From Symsagittifera roscoffensis (Eukaryota; Xenacoelomorpha; Acoela; Convolutidae), in contig NC_087062.1 in assembly GCF_963678635.1 (NCBI RefSeq), forward strand, positions 71,949,345 to 72,013,344: DNA of 64,000 nucleotides. The letters are read 5' to 3'. Positions within the stretch are counted from its first letter, which is position 1. Each line of letters opens with the position of its first letter. The notes beneath the pieces are model-generated. The model worked only from the letters and a program-made list of their open reading frames with translations, was not told where the DNA came from and ran no database searches. Below, piece by piece: positions 35,290-45,993 of this stretch. A program made the position numbers and the translations under genes.

Positions 35290-38200
35290 CTGTGGGTTTA
35301 TCAATTTTTTGATATGGTCCTTTTCGGAGTGGTTGCAAAATTTTAGAAATTCATTTTTGTGTTCTAAAATTTGGAATTAAAACGTATGTTCCGATTTTTA
35401 AGTGTGTAGCTTCTGTGAATCGCGAACTTATTTGAGTAATAATGTTTTGTCTCTGTAATAATTTTTTTGTTACGTTTTGATAAATTTCAGTATGTTTTTT
35501 ATCTGTTTAAAATCCATTTGGTGTGTTTACCGGAAGCTAATTTTAAAATTTGTGGGTGATGTTAGTGACCTTCATTGTGGGTATGTAGTTGTATTTTTTA
35601 TTAGATTGATTCTTCAGTGGGTTGACAATAACTTTGTGTATTTTTTGAAGATTTTGATGTGAACATTATCGGTTTCCGTGGTTTTTGATTGAAACCATTT
35701 CATAGGGTGATAGTACTAAAGTTGTTGTGATTTGTGAGTTATAAGATAATGGGAACAATTTTACATCTGTTGACCATTCAGTATATCGTGTGTCATTTCC
35801 CTTAATGATACATCTAAGATATTCTTGTAATGAATGGTTCATGCTTTCGACTAATCCATTTTGTGTTTAATATTATATAAGTAGCAGTTTGTAGTGATTT
35901 CGTTGTTTATAAATTCAGTGCCATTGTCTGTAACAAGGATTTCGGATAGAAAGAATTTTGCAATCCAGTGTTCATAAAGTGTTGTATATGCATAATAAGC
36001 ATTATAATGGGTACAAAGTGCTACGTAATGTGTGAATGCATCGACTATGACCATCATATATGAGTTTCCTTCTGAGGATAGTGATTTTGTTCCTTTTGTA
36101 TTGTATGAAATTCTGTGATTGAAGTATAGATTTTGTCATTTAAATCTTGTTTTTCCGCAATTTGTTTTTGGTTTGGTATGGTTTGTTTAGTTGACATGTT
36201 ATTCAATCATTGCATAAAACTTTTATCCAAATTGGTTGTATGAAATTTGAGTACGTTTTCTCTGATCCTGAGTGTCCTTTAGTATGTAAAGACTGAGAAG
36301 TATAAAAAGCTATAAGCATCATACTTAAAGGTAGGCAGGGTACTTTGATGTCAGATATTTGGTATTCTAAAATATCTGTATTTTCGTTGATAGAGGTATT
36401 ATTTAATTTTGTGAAATATCTAAGAAGGGTTTTATTTCTTAGAATGGTGATATCGGCTTTAATTGGCTTGGTTTTATATTTGTACCGAGATTTTAATTGT
36501 CTGATGACTGGGTCAAGATTTTGATGTTTCTGTAATAATTCGAGTGTCATTTTTTCTGTTAGTGGGAGAAAAATGTTTTCAATTTCTATTTTTGTTAGGT
36601 TTTCTTTTTCTAATAAAGGGAATAGATCTGTTTTGTATAATTTTCGATTGATTGGTTTTGCTGTTGTTTTTTTGAATCCATGAACAATATGGTATCGGTT
36701 TAAATGTAAATTTTCCTAGTAGATCTACTTCGTAGTGATTGTTCTGACAACCTAAATATTGTGGAAAATAATGTAGATTAATAATTTGTGATTGGTCAAT
36801 GTCGGTTTTTACTGCATATTTGCATCGTAATCTTGGTAAAGTTTCATCATGTGCAAGGAAAAACTTAAGATTTTGTGGTATTTCAATTGTTGTTTTTCTT
36901 GTGAACAATTCAGGTGGTGTATTTCTAGATAGAGTATCGGGTGGTGCGAGGTTTTTTCCTGCTGTCCAAACTATATGTAAGATTGGGAACTTCATTAAAA
37001 TTAGTTGAAATCTATAAACTCTATGGTTTGGGTTTGATTATTGTGTAAAAAGGAAGATTATTGGTTTATGATCTGTAAAAAAAACTGTTGGATGTTTAGA
37101 ACTAAGTATTAAAAATTCATATTCTGCAAGTGTATATATTATGGCTGTGCATTCTCTCATAAGAATAGAGAGTCTAAGTTCAGCTTGTGTGAATAGTCTA
37201 GAGTTTGCTGAAATGAGGTTCATTTTATTTGTTCCATTGTGAGATTGTAATAATGCTGCGCCGATGCCAAAATTAGAGGCGTCGCACATGGCATAAAATG
37301 GTGGGTCGCGATCTGGAACAGTTAATGATAATTGTTTAGTAAGAAAAGTTTTGACTTCTTCAAATCATTTCTGATGTTCTGTTGTCCATTCAAAATTATT
37401 CTGTTGTCTAAGGTTTTTGTTGAATGGTCTTAAGTATAACTGCATTTTATATACGTATTTGCTTAAGAAATTTAATATTCCAAAAAAATCTTGTGTTTTC
37501 TTTTTATTTGAAGGCGGTTGGAGTTTTTGGATTGCATCTATGCGAGATTTTATTGGAATTATAGTATTTCTTTCTATAACATGACCAAGGAATTTTACAC
37601 GTGTTATAAAAAAATGTGATTTATCCGGGGCTGCTTTCATGTTTTCGTGTAGTAGTATCTGATGATATTTTTCAAAGACAATGAACATTTCGTCTTGTTT
37701 GTGATTGCATAAAACATCGTCCTAATGTGTGATTGCATTTTTATTGAGTATTAGTGGTCTAAAAATTTTACTCATGAATGATGAGAATGCTGCTGGTCCT
37801 ATGGAAATTCCATAGAAAAATCTGTTGAATTAATATTGTTGATTTCCAAAAACGAGTTGTGTTAATCGTCTGGATTGTACGTCTAACGGCATTTGATTAT
37901 ATGTACTATTCGTATCTGCTGTTGTGAAATAATTGCCGCTTAATTTTGAGAATTACTTGAATTGGTTCAGTAGGCCAATTACATTTAGATTCATCAATGA
38001 GTAAATTGAGGTATCTTGCATCTAGAGTTATTTTTAATGATTCTCCTTTTGTTAAAATGATAATAGGGATTATAAACGTGTTACCTTTTGGCTGTTCTTC
38101 TTTATTTACTGGAAAAATGATTTCATATTGTTCTAGTATTTGAAGTTATTGGTTAACTTTATCTTGTAAATGAATTGGGACTTTACTTGCTCGTTGTTTT

Positions 38201-39290
38201 TTGAAAATTGCATCAGGTTTTAGAGGTAAACTTAGCGGTGAATTTACTTTTCCAGCATCAAATTCATATGCTGCGTAAACTTTCGGGTATTTCAATAGTA
38301 GGTCAGCTAATTGTTCAATCTTTTTTTGTGTTATCTGAGAATAAACATTGAAAAAAGAAAAAAGAACATTGTTAAGAATTTTTGTTTTCTTCCGTGTATT
38401 TTGATATTTGAAATGTTGGTTTAAAGCAGGGTGTTTTTGTAAAATAATCTGTGTTTCGTTTTTCATTACTAAATATTTTATTAATTGATAATTTTTCGTC
38501 AAGAATTGTTGATTGTCATATATCTAAATGTTGTAAATATTATTTACCTTATACGCTTTTACTTTGTGGGAGAAGTTTTTAGTTAGTTTCACAATAACCT
38601 ATGGTCCTAGCGGTAGGGTTATTTTCTATGGAGAATTGTTATATACATGTAAAGAAATCAAGCCTGAGTTTGAGTCTTTCATGTATTTGATAGATGAAAT
38701 TGTTACTCGGAAAATTTTTTGAATTTTCTGAATTCAAGGTCAGACATATAAAGATGTTGTTTATTTTGTTATTTATCATATTGGTGAACTTGTTTGATTG
38801 AAAAATTGTAAATATAACCTGCTGATTCAGGGGTTTCCGTTCCTTATTTTATATAGGGTAAAACTTTGAGAAAAATGGTGGTTGTTTGTTTATTCTTTGA
38901 AAAAATGTTAAAGCTGTGTTATCATTCTTGAGTATTTATATTTTATATGAATTCTGCTTTTTAAGATATTTATAGTTGGTATATATTTAGTAATTAATGG
39001 TATTCCAATGATATTTTGATTTATATCTGTGATGTGGAAGGTTTGTTTGAATGGTTTGCTCATAAGTTTGTTCTGTTCCATTGTTCGAGTGGGAACAAGG
39101 AAAAGTTGGATTTTTCCATAATTCGTTAAGGTTGATCCTTGTGAGGTTGCTAGTCTGCTTGTTGTTTTGAAGGGTATTAATTTTGAATGTAAAATTTTTA
39201 TTTCAATCCAAGTGGTAATGTTGATGACCTTTAATTTAGCTCCGAAATTTATTAAAAAATCTATTTCAATGTCTGGTATTTGAAGTTCTT
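35290..39290 (-). pseudogene. pol: provirus B pol: protease, RT, RNase H, integrase
   Basis: Protease at about 39265-39000 has the catalytic Asp codon changed to Asn (NFGA at 39249-39238, where A has DSGA). RT fragments are at 38502-38146 and 37688-37365 (VKFLGHVIERNTIIPIKSRI). The YxDD region near 37720 reads H-stop-DD. RNase H at 37289-37038 is well preserved (CDASNFGIGAALLQ, REC, TDHKPI). The integrase zinc finger lies near 36285-36200 (HTKGH then CND..TC). The integrase core at 36057-35851 keeps the first two Asp residues (VIVDAFTHY, TDNGTEF). Ty3/Gypsy by order and motif. Inactive. Confidence 0.85.
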
Positions 39291-40353
39291 TGCTTTTTGG
39301 GTTTCCTAAAAGAGGTGGGATTGAACAGATTTTTTTTCTGGTAACTGCGGTTCTTTAGGTATATTTTGATACATGATATTTGTGCTTGAGCATTCTGTGG
39401 GTTTTTCTTCTGTTATTTCTTCTACTGTTTTTTCTCTTGTTTTGTTGTTGCTTATAGGTCTTGTATAATAGTTTAAAAGAAATTGATCATGATTTTGATA
39501 GATATAGGAATATATTAGTTGTTTGTATATAAGAAGTTCATAGTCATGTATCATGTTGGTTGAAACTGTATTGTCTGTGCACTTTCACTGTCTGTGGATT
39601 CGAAATTGATGTGATTTAGTTGCAATTCTGTGCTTTCGTTATTATCAATACCAGGGGTCTGGTTGAGTTTCTTCAGTTGCTTGTACTTGATTTATTTACC
39701 TTTGATGTTTAGGTGTACTACTCCTATAATTTTGTTGTGAATTCTGATTACATGTGTTATTCCTATGCGATGACTGAATGTAGTTTCTCTGTCTATTGGT
39801 TTAACTTGATTTTCTGTTCTGTGAATTATCGCGTGATCTGTTTTGATAGTTGTTATATTTTGATGTGTGATAATTTGATATGTTGTTAGAATAATCACGT
39901 GATCTATTAATTTGATATCTAGGATTTCGATCATTTGAATATTTTCTTTTCCTATCGTTGGATTAATTTCTATTTCTATTGTACGAAGAGTTTTTAGATC
40001 GATTGTTTGAATAATTTCTATTTCTAGAAATTTAGTGGGAAGTGGCATCGAACAAAAATTCTGGTTGGTTCGAATTTGATCTTGAATAGTCTTTTCGAAG
40101 TTGACTATTTCGAATATATTTGATCTACTATACCTGTTTTGTGAGAAATTTTGTGAATTTCTTTGATTGGGTGATCTTCCTCGATAATTTGGATTATAAG
40201 GTGATTGTTGTCTAGAGTAATTTCAGTCATTTGGAAGTGGTTTTCCTGAAATATTATTACTATGAATGTTTTTGGTGCGTAAATTTCGATCTTTTTTCAT
40301 GTACTGATGAAATGATTTATTTGGTTCTCTATTTTTTGTGGTTTATTTTGATT

Positions 40354-40590
40354 ATCTTGTTGCTTTTGTCTGCATTCGGCAATGCAATGCTGTGTCCGTA
40401 TCGTCAGCAATTATTGCATCATTTTTTGAATGATGGTTTACCTTTAAAATTTTGCTTTTTCTCATAGATGTTTTTGTCTTGTTGTTTTTGTCTGCATTCG
40501 GCAATGCTGTGTTCGTATCGTCAACAAAACTTACACTTTTTTTTGAATAATGATTTACCTTTAAAATTGAAGTTTTTCTCGTAGATGTGA
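40354..40590 (-). repeat. tandem duplication of the gag zinc knuckle
   Basis: A segment of about 116-121 bp is present twice, with GCATTCGGC at 40372 and 40493. Each encodes C-X2-C-X4-H-type residues (RYEHSIAEC in one copy). Provirus A has a single knuckle. Both copies carry TGA after the second Cys, and the first copy has a 5-base insertion. Confidence 0.75.
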
Positions 40591-43000
40591 TTTTAGTGAT
40601 TTTTTTAGATCGTGAATATTGTTTATTTGTGAAGTAGTGGTTTGGATGTTATTGACGTATTGTAGCTTTAGGTTTTCTGTTTCTTCTAATTTCATAGTAT
40701 TTTTTGTTTGTTCTAATTTATCTAGAAGTTTCCCAAAGTCTAAATCTGGTTCTCGGATTGAGGAAGGGTGTGCTGCTCTCTTTTTTTTTGCTATTTTGCA
40801 ATTGAGTTGTTAGAGTCATCATCAAGATTTCTGTCATCTTTGTATTTTTATAATCATGGGTATTGAAAAAGTATGCTTTTTGGACTAGTGTTTCAATTCT
40901 TACTGCAAGTTGTTTAATTGTTTCATTTTATAGTCTACGAACTTCATTGCTTAAAACTCTTTGATGTTGTTTGTTTCTTTCAGAATCAAACATTTTGAAA
41001 ATTCTTGTGTGAATCTTTTCCAATCTCATTTTATATTTATAGGTAAAACTGAAAACCATTTTGGGGCTGCGCCGTCAAGTGTGGTTTGGATTAAAGCTGA
41101 GCGTCTATGTATCCAATTTTGATGAAGTGGCGTGTTTACTGGTTCAGGTCCTATATTTAAAATTAAATTTGCTGTTACTGCATTTAGGTAATCTTCTACA
41201 GATTATTCAGAATCAGTGCCTGTAAATACCATTAGTGGCTTATTTGATGATTCTGATGATCCACCCATTAGGTATGGATTCATAGTCATCTGCAGTGATT
41301 CTGCGGCTCTTGGCATTTGAGAAAAAATTGTAAGTTGACTTTTTGTTTTTCATGTTTTTGTAAATCATATGGCAGTGGATTTTCGTTATGCATTTGAGTT
41401 GGTTGGTAAGATCGTGTATTGACTGCGTTTTTTGTTGTACATTTTTGTTGTAAGTTGTTGGATTATTTCTAGGTTGTCTTATTTGTTAATTTTGTGTGTA
41501 TGGTTCAAAAATATCTCGTTGGTCAATACTGTAAAAACGAGGTCTTTGGCTTGAAAAAAATGATTTTGATCATAGTATTCTTCATCATATGATGGAAAAT
41601 AATTAGTTGTATAATAAGGAGGTTGATTTCTAGTATGGTATCTATTTGTTTTATTTTTATTTTGTTGAAAAAATGTGTAACTTTCACTTTGTTCTTGTGA
41701 GGATCGTGGTTGATCATTAAAGTTTACTGAAATTGAAATTGGTTGTGGTATATTTTGACTTTGTGAATATGAGTAATTTTGAGTATTCTTATTAGAAGGT
41801 TTTGTTGTTTCTGATCTATTTCATTAATTATAATTATGTTCTGCAAAATTATTTCTATGTGATGTTTGTTGTTTGTATGATGTTATTGTTACTGGTCGAA
41901 ACGTTGGGTAACCCAGTCGTGAGTATATTTGAGCAACAGAGGGTTTTACTGTGGATTGCATAAATGTTTGTTGTAACGTTGGGTTTTTTATAGTTATGGA
42001 GTTGTAAAATTGGGTTGATTTGTTGAAATGCTTCGTTTTGCTTCTGTTGCTGTTATTGTTTCAACTATTTCTTCGCTTAAAAAATGTGATGAAAATTGTA
42101 TATCTTGTTGTGTAAGATCTCTTGTTCCATTTAAGTTGTCGTGATTTATAAAAGTAGAGTTTAAACTATTATTTTCTGTTCTTTTAGGGAAGAATAAATG
42201 TAGTTTAAAGTTGTTGCGTCAATTGTAATAGGGTAAACTCTAACATAATCTTTGCGAATAGAAATTGTGCTAATTGCTTGACTTGATATATCTCTTGATA
42301 TTTTAATGAATGATTCATGAGACCATTCAGGGTTCCAAACATAATCTGATTGTTCTGCTAATACAGTTTCGTCATCTGCATTTTGTGGTCTAAAATTTTT
42401 TCTCGCTTGTGCAATAAGAACAAAATTATGACTATAATAATCGATTATGAACCATGCTAAGATTTTTTGTAAATTGTGTTTAACATATTGTGTTATGTCA
42501 TTACTAGTTAGATGTTCTCGGATTGCATTCAAGAATTTTGAAAATATGTGTTTTTCTTGTCGTACAGTTGTATGTCGAAATGTTTGAGTTGGTGAATCAC
42601 TTTGAGGTCCCTTCAGTTCTATTATAGATATATAGCTATAGATAAGTGAAAATACATCATTTGTGAATATTGAGTTTGCTTTTTGTGAGTTTGATGTTGT
42701 ACACTTTTGATGTATTGTGTAAAAACTTTTGAAAATTTAAAATCTACCTCATCAGTTTGAACGAGATATTTGTCATGAATTTTGATTTTTATTGTGTAGA
42801 TTCCATATTGTGATGTGAGACTACATAGATCTTTGAGATAGTGGTCGAGAAAATGTCTTTTGAGTTATACGTCGGGGAATTTTTTTGTGCATGGATTTCT
42901 CCTTTTTCGAATAAATTTGCGATTAAAATTTGGCAAAATTGTACCTGTCCTCGAGCTTCAGTTAATGGATGTATTAAAAATGGGAGTACTGGGTGATCTT

Positions 43001-43140
43001 CTAGGTTATCTTCATTTCGAATCATTTTTGTGTTGTATGACTGTTAGAGTGTAATTTTCTAGGTTATCTTCTAAGTTATCTTCATTTCGAATCATTTTTG
43101 TGTTGTATGACTGTTAGCGTGTAATTTTTAAAATGTCTTA
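43001..43140. repeat. 70-bp tandem duplication in provirus B gag
   Basis: Units 43001-43070 and 43071-43140 share TTATCTTCATTTCGAATCAT and the following 35 bases with few differences. Confidence 0.85.
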
Positions 43141-43359
43141 TTGGTTGATTCCAATTTAACCATCGTATTGGTTTGTTTGTGTAATAATTTTTTATTCTGT
43201 TTTTTCCTTTTATTGATGCTAATGACGAGACTTCTGAATCAGTGAAATATATATGATCGTCAATTTGATGATTTTTATTTAGTGGGTCTTTTAAATTGTA
43301 CTTTTACCTCACAATTTTTTTTTCAACATCCTTTATCATGGGCCGATTAAAAATTTAAC

Positions 43360-43937
43360 AAGACTGCCGGTATCAAGGCGAAGCCCTGAATGTTCCGACT
43401 GTCTTTCAAGGTCTATGGAGCAAGATTAACATGGAAAAATAAAAATGAAAAAAGGGCGAAAAAAATGATTTTTTTTTTAATTTGAGATTTTCCCCCCACA
43501 TGCCATATAAAGTACAAAATGATGGCTTTCGGTTCTAGTAAGAAACCAATTAAGACAAATAAGCTTCCTTCAACCAATTTGGAACGATTTTCAAGACGGA
43601 TTAAAACTCCGCTTACGCGTTAATAGCGCGAAATCTATCGCGCGTTAATTGTCTCTAATTGGCCAAAATTGCAACATTTAAACCCCCATAACTTTACAAA
43701 AAAAGATCAAAAGTGAAGTTTTTTTTCAAATTGAAGCTCAGGACAACAATACTTTTTGAATGATTTTTTGAAATCCGCCAAAATTGGCTAGCTAAAAGGT
43801 CCGAAATTCGTCTGAAGGAAAAAAAAAACCAACACGAGCACAAATATTCCGCTACTTTCGTTACGAAAGTCGGAATAAAAAGACTGCTCGTATCAAGGCG
43901 GGACCCTGAATTTTCCGACTGCTTTTTAAGGTCTATG
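43360..43937 (+). repeat. interspersed repeat inserted in provirus B gag, tandem head
   Basis: A roughly 515-base non-coding repeat (43360-43875), homologous in the same orientation to 59189-59718. It starts AAGACTGC with a CAAGGCGAAGCCCTGA hairpin and ends in the palindrome ACTTTCGTTACGAAAGT then CGGAA. A second copy of its first about 58 bases follows at 43880-43937. GTTCCGACT occurs near its start and inverted at its end. Type unknown (non-autonomous DNA element suspected). Confidence 0.75.
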
Positions 43938-44471
43938 ATTATATTGCGCTTGTTTCTGTTTCTTCGTTTTGAAAATCGTTTCCTAATAATTTGTTTTTGT
44001 TTGTTAAATATTTTTTTTGAGTTTTTGTCTTTTCGTTCTTGAATATCCTATTGTTTGTCTGTGTGGTGAGATTACGAGGTCGTATCTTTCGTCGTTAATT
44101 AAACCGTTGTGTATTGTAATTGTTTGTTTGTTTCCTAAATTATCTCTTGACATAAGGTTTAGGATGATGGATGCAAATTTTGAATTAGTGATTTCTAATG
44201 TCTCAAATTGTTAGTTCTTACGATTTTTTGTGGTTAGCTTAATTTGGATAGTTTTTGTTGGGTTGGAGAGAATAGCGTATATCAATTCGTGAGAACGATT
44301 TTTACTTTCTCGTGAATATTTTCAAGTTAACATAGACTTACCTAATTTTACTTAGGGGTTGTGATTTGTGATCAAGGGTTGGAGAATAGTAAATCAATCC
44401 ACAAGGTTCAGGTATAATTGGAACGCAAGTATTTCGTTAGATGCTGTTTTATGACTTACTACGTTTAAGTG

Positions 44472-44531
44472 TTGTAGCCTGGGTCATCTAAGAGGAAGTG
44501 TTTTAGCCTGGGTCATCTAAGAGGAAGGATG
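44472..44531. repeat. short tandem duplication in provirus B leader/gag
   Basis: The segment TAGCCTGGGTCATCTAAGAG is present twice, about 34 bases apart. Confidence 0.8.
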
Positions 44532-45419
44532 ATTAACCGAAGCTCTTCACTGTTTATCATAATTAGAATGGTTAGCTATTTGAAAAATTTCTGTTAACTG
44601 TTATTTCACAAAGGTTGGGTAGTAAATTGACGTTTTAGGCCGTTAGACACATATTATTATGGGAGGGGGAGAACAAAATTGTTGTATTTGATCCAAAGAT
44701 AAGTCATGATGATCAGAAATTTAGATATAATTTAATTTTTTTTAAAGATCCAAGGGAAGCCTTGATGATCTGTTATATTGAAATGAAATTAATTAGGTGA
44801 AAACAACGATAAGCCTTGTTAGTTTATCAATAAAAGGTTAAGTTAAAAAGATTAAGTTTTAGTTTTGATGATTGTTTGTTTTTGAGATTTGCTGTTATGT
44901 TTTAGGTGATGAAGCTGCGAAGAAGAGTTGATATATATATACTAACGATGTATGATTTATAGTAACTATTTTTTTTATATTCAGTAAAAAAATTTTTCAA
45001 GATGTTATTTAATTTACAGCTGATTTAAGGAAAACGACTAATATTGTTTTTATCAGTCGTTATTGTATAATTATTAGGTTTAGCGCCATGAAAGATTATT
45101 GCAGAAAATTCATGTCAGTAAATAAAAGTTTAAATTTACTGCTGGTAGTATTCTAAATACAAAAGTTTGATCTCGTTTTTGTCGTACAATCATGAAATCG
45201 ATTGGTAGATTTCTTCCTAGTCGTATGTCGTCTCTTGCTCGATGTCTTCTTCCAATACCGGGTAGTTCTCGTATTGTTCGGAATATTGGATCTGATCTAT
45301 TGAGGCTCAGAGACATATCTACTAAGTTTTTGTCATATAAAATTTTTGAAATAATATGTGGTATTTGTCTAATTCTAATCTAATTTTTGTGTAAATCTAT
45401 GTTAGTTAAGGTCTGTTCG

Positions 45420-45439
45420 AGACTTTTGGTCGCACCAGA
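45420..45439 (-). promoter_or_regulatory. provirus B primer-binding site
   Basis: On the coding strand the 5' LTR end (TAACTCA) is followed by TC and then TGGTGCGACCAAAAGTC. TGG two bases after the LTR is the standard PBS start, pairing with the tRNA CCA end. The pairing tRNA end would be GGTCGCACCA. I could not assign it to a known tRNA. Provirus A has TTGTGCGACATAAA at the same place, a degraded copy. Confidence 0.6.
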
Positions 45440-45805
45440 TGAGTTATATCCTTTTGGTTAAATTCATCGAGTAATTTCAGATAAGATACACCGTCTGCTC
45501 ATCACTCTATCTTATTTTCGGCCGGATAGTTTCGTGCAACTTCTTAGTCTAATACCAATCTTAATCTTACTCTTATATCTCCTAGTCTCAATAGACGGTT
45601 TATGCGAGATAGTTCCAGAATGAGAACAACTGTATTTTAAGCTTAGTTCAAATTGTTCTGTTGTTGAAGCTACAAGTAGTTTCAGCACTTACAAATAAGT
45701 GGGTTGTTAGTTTGATGGAGTATGATTGGTTAGTATTCAATATTTTATAGAGATAAAATATCAGAAAAATATCCAATAATAAATTCTAGTTTAGATCTGG
45801 TTCCA
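45440..45805 (-). repeat. provirus B 5' LTR
   Basis: A 366-base LTR, TGAGTTATATCC to CTGGTTCCA. It lacks about 12 bases present in the other B LTR. The first half is duplicated exactly at 47965-48143 before the N gap. Confidence 0.92.
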
Positions 45806-45993
45806 AGAAGGAGAACAACTGTATTCTAAGTTTTTTCAATTTGTTCTGGTGCTGAAACTACAAGTAGTTTCAGCACTTACAAATAAGTGTAAATGTTAGA
45901 GATGGAATATCATTGGTTAGTTATAAATATTTTATAATGATATTCCGTCGTAAATATAATTGGTCTATAAATGCTAGTTTAGAACATGTTCCA
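45806..45993 (-). repeat. provirus A 5' LTR, second part
   Basis: Continues the A LTR exactly where 26452 stops, sharing AGAA as target duplication, and matches 11237-11424. It contains a 28-base palindrome GTGCTGAAACTAC-AA-GTAGTTTCAGCAC (45849-45876). Confidence 0.88.

Larger units (their letters stand above)
39690..45316 (-). pseudogene. gag: provirus B gag region, unusually long
   Basis: Starts at ATG 45316 (MSLSLNRSDPIFRTIR), 124 bases inside the 5' LTR. Preserved pieces: 45316-45110 (Arg-rich), 43025-42789, 42532-42161 (NPEWSHESF), a capsid-like block near 41280-40800 (KPLMVFTGTDSE; HQNWIHRRSALIQ; then a W-R-F retrotransposon-gag pattern), duplicated zinc knuckles at 40540-40390, and an Arg/Asn/Ser-rich tail to about 39960-39690. 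Even without the inserted repeat at 43360-43937 the region is about 5 kb, far longer than normal gag. Knuckle CGA codons are changed to TGA in both copies. Confidence 0.65.
26453..45805 (-). mobile_element. provirus B, complete 19.4-kb Ty3/Gypsy-type retroelement with env
   Basis: Bounded by LTRs at 26453-26830 (3') and 45440-45805 (5') with TG..CA ends, and by the target duplication AGAA (26449-26452 and 45806-45809). The two LTRs differ by many substitutions and a roughly 12-base indel, so the insertion is old. Coding strand is -. Order: PBS, very long gag, protease, RT, RNase H, integrase, hydrophobic/Pro-rich ORF, envelope-like gene, Pro/Ser-rich 3' ORFs. An unrelated repeat (43360-43937) sits in the gag region, and several 60-120 bp tandem duplications occur. 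Its length is well above the 5-10 kb usual for this class. Confidence 0.92.
11046..45993 (-). mobile_element. provirus A, Ty3/Gypsy-type with env, split by provirus B
   Basis: An LTR retroelement coded on the - strand. Its 3' LTR is at 11046-11424. Its 5' LTR is in two pieces, 26259-26452 and 45806-45993, because provirus B inserted into it. The LTR begins TGAG on the + strand and ends TTCCA. Flanking tetranucleotides are AGAC (left) and AAAC (right), a target duplication with one mismatch. Internal order from the 5' side: gag remnant, protease with DSGA, RT with YLDD, RNase H, integrase, hydrophobic ORF, envelope-like glycoprotein, 3' ORFs. Relative to B it lacks about 2.5 kb of gag. Every long gene is broken by stops and frameshifts. 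Confidence 0.88.

Noticed and set aside
40390-40540. Programmed stop readthrough at the TGA in both zinc knuckles
   Set aside because: Provirus A has CGT at the same codon, so TGA is best explained as decay of an Arg codon copied by the duplication.
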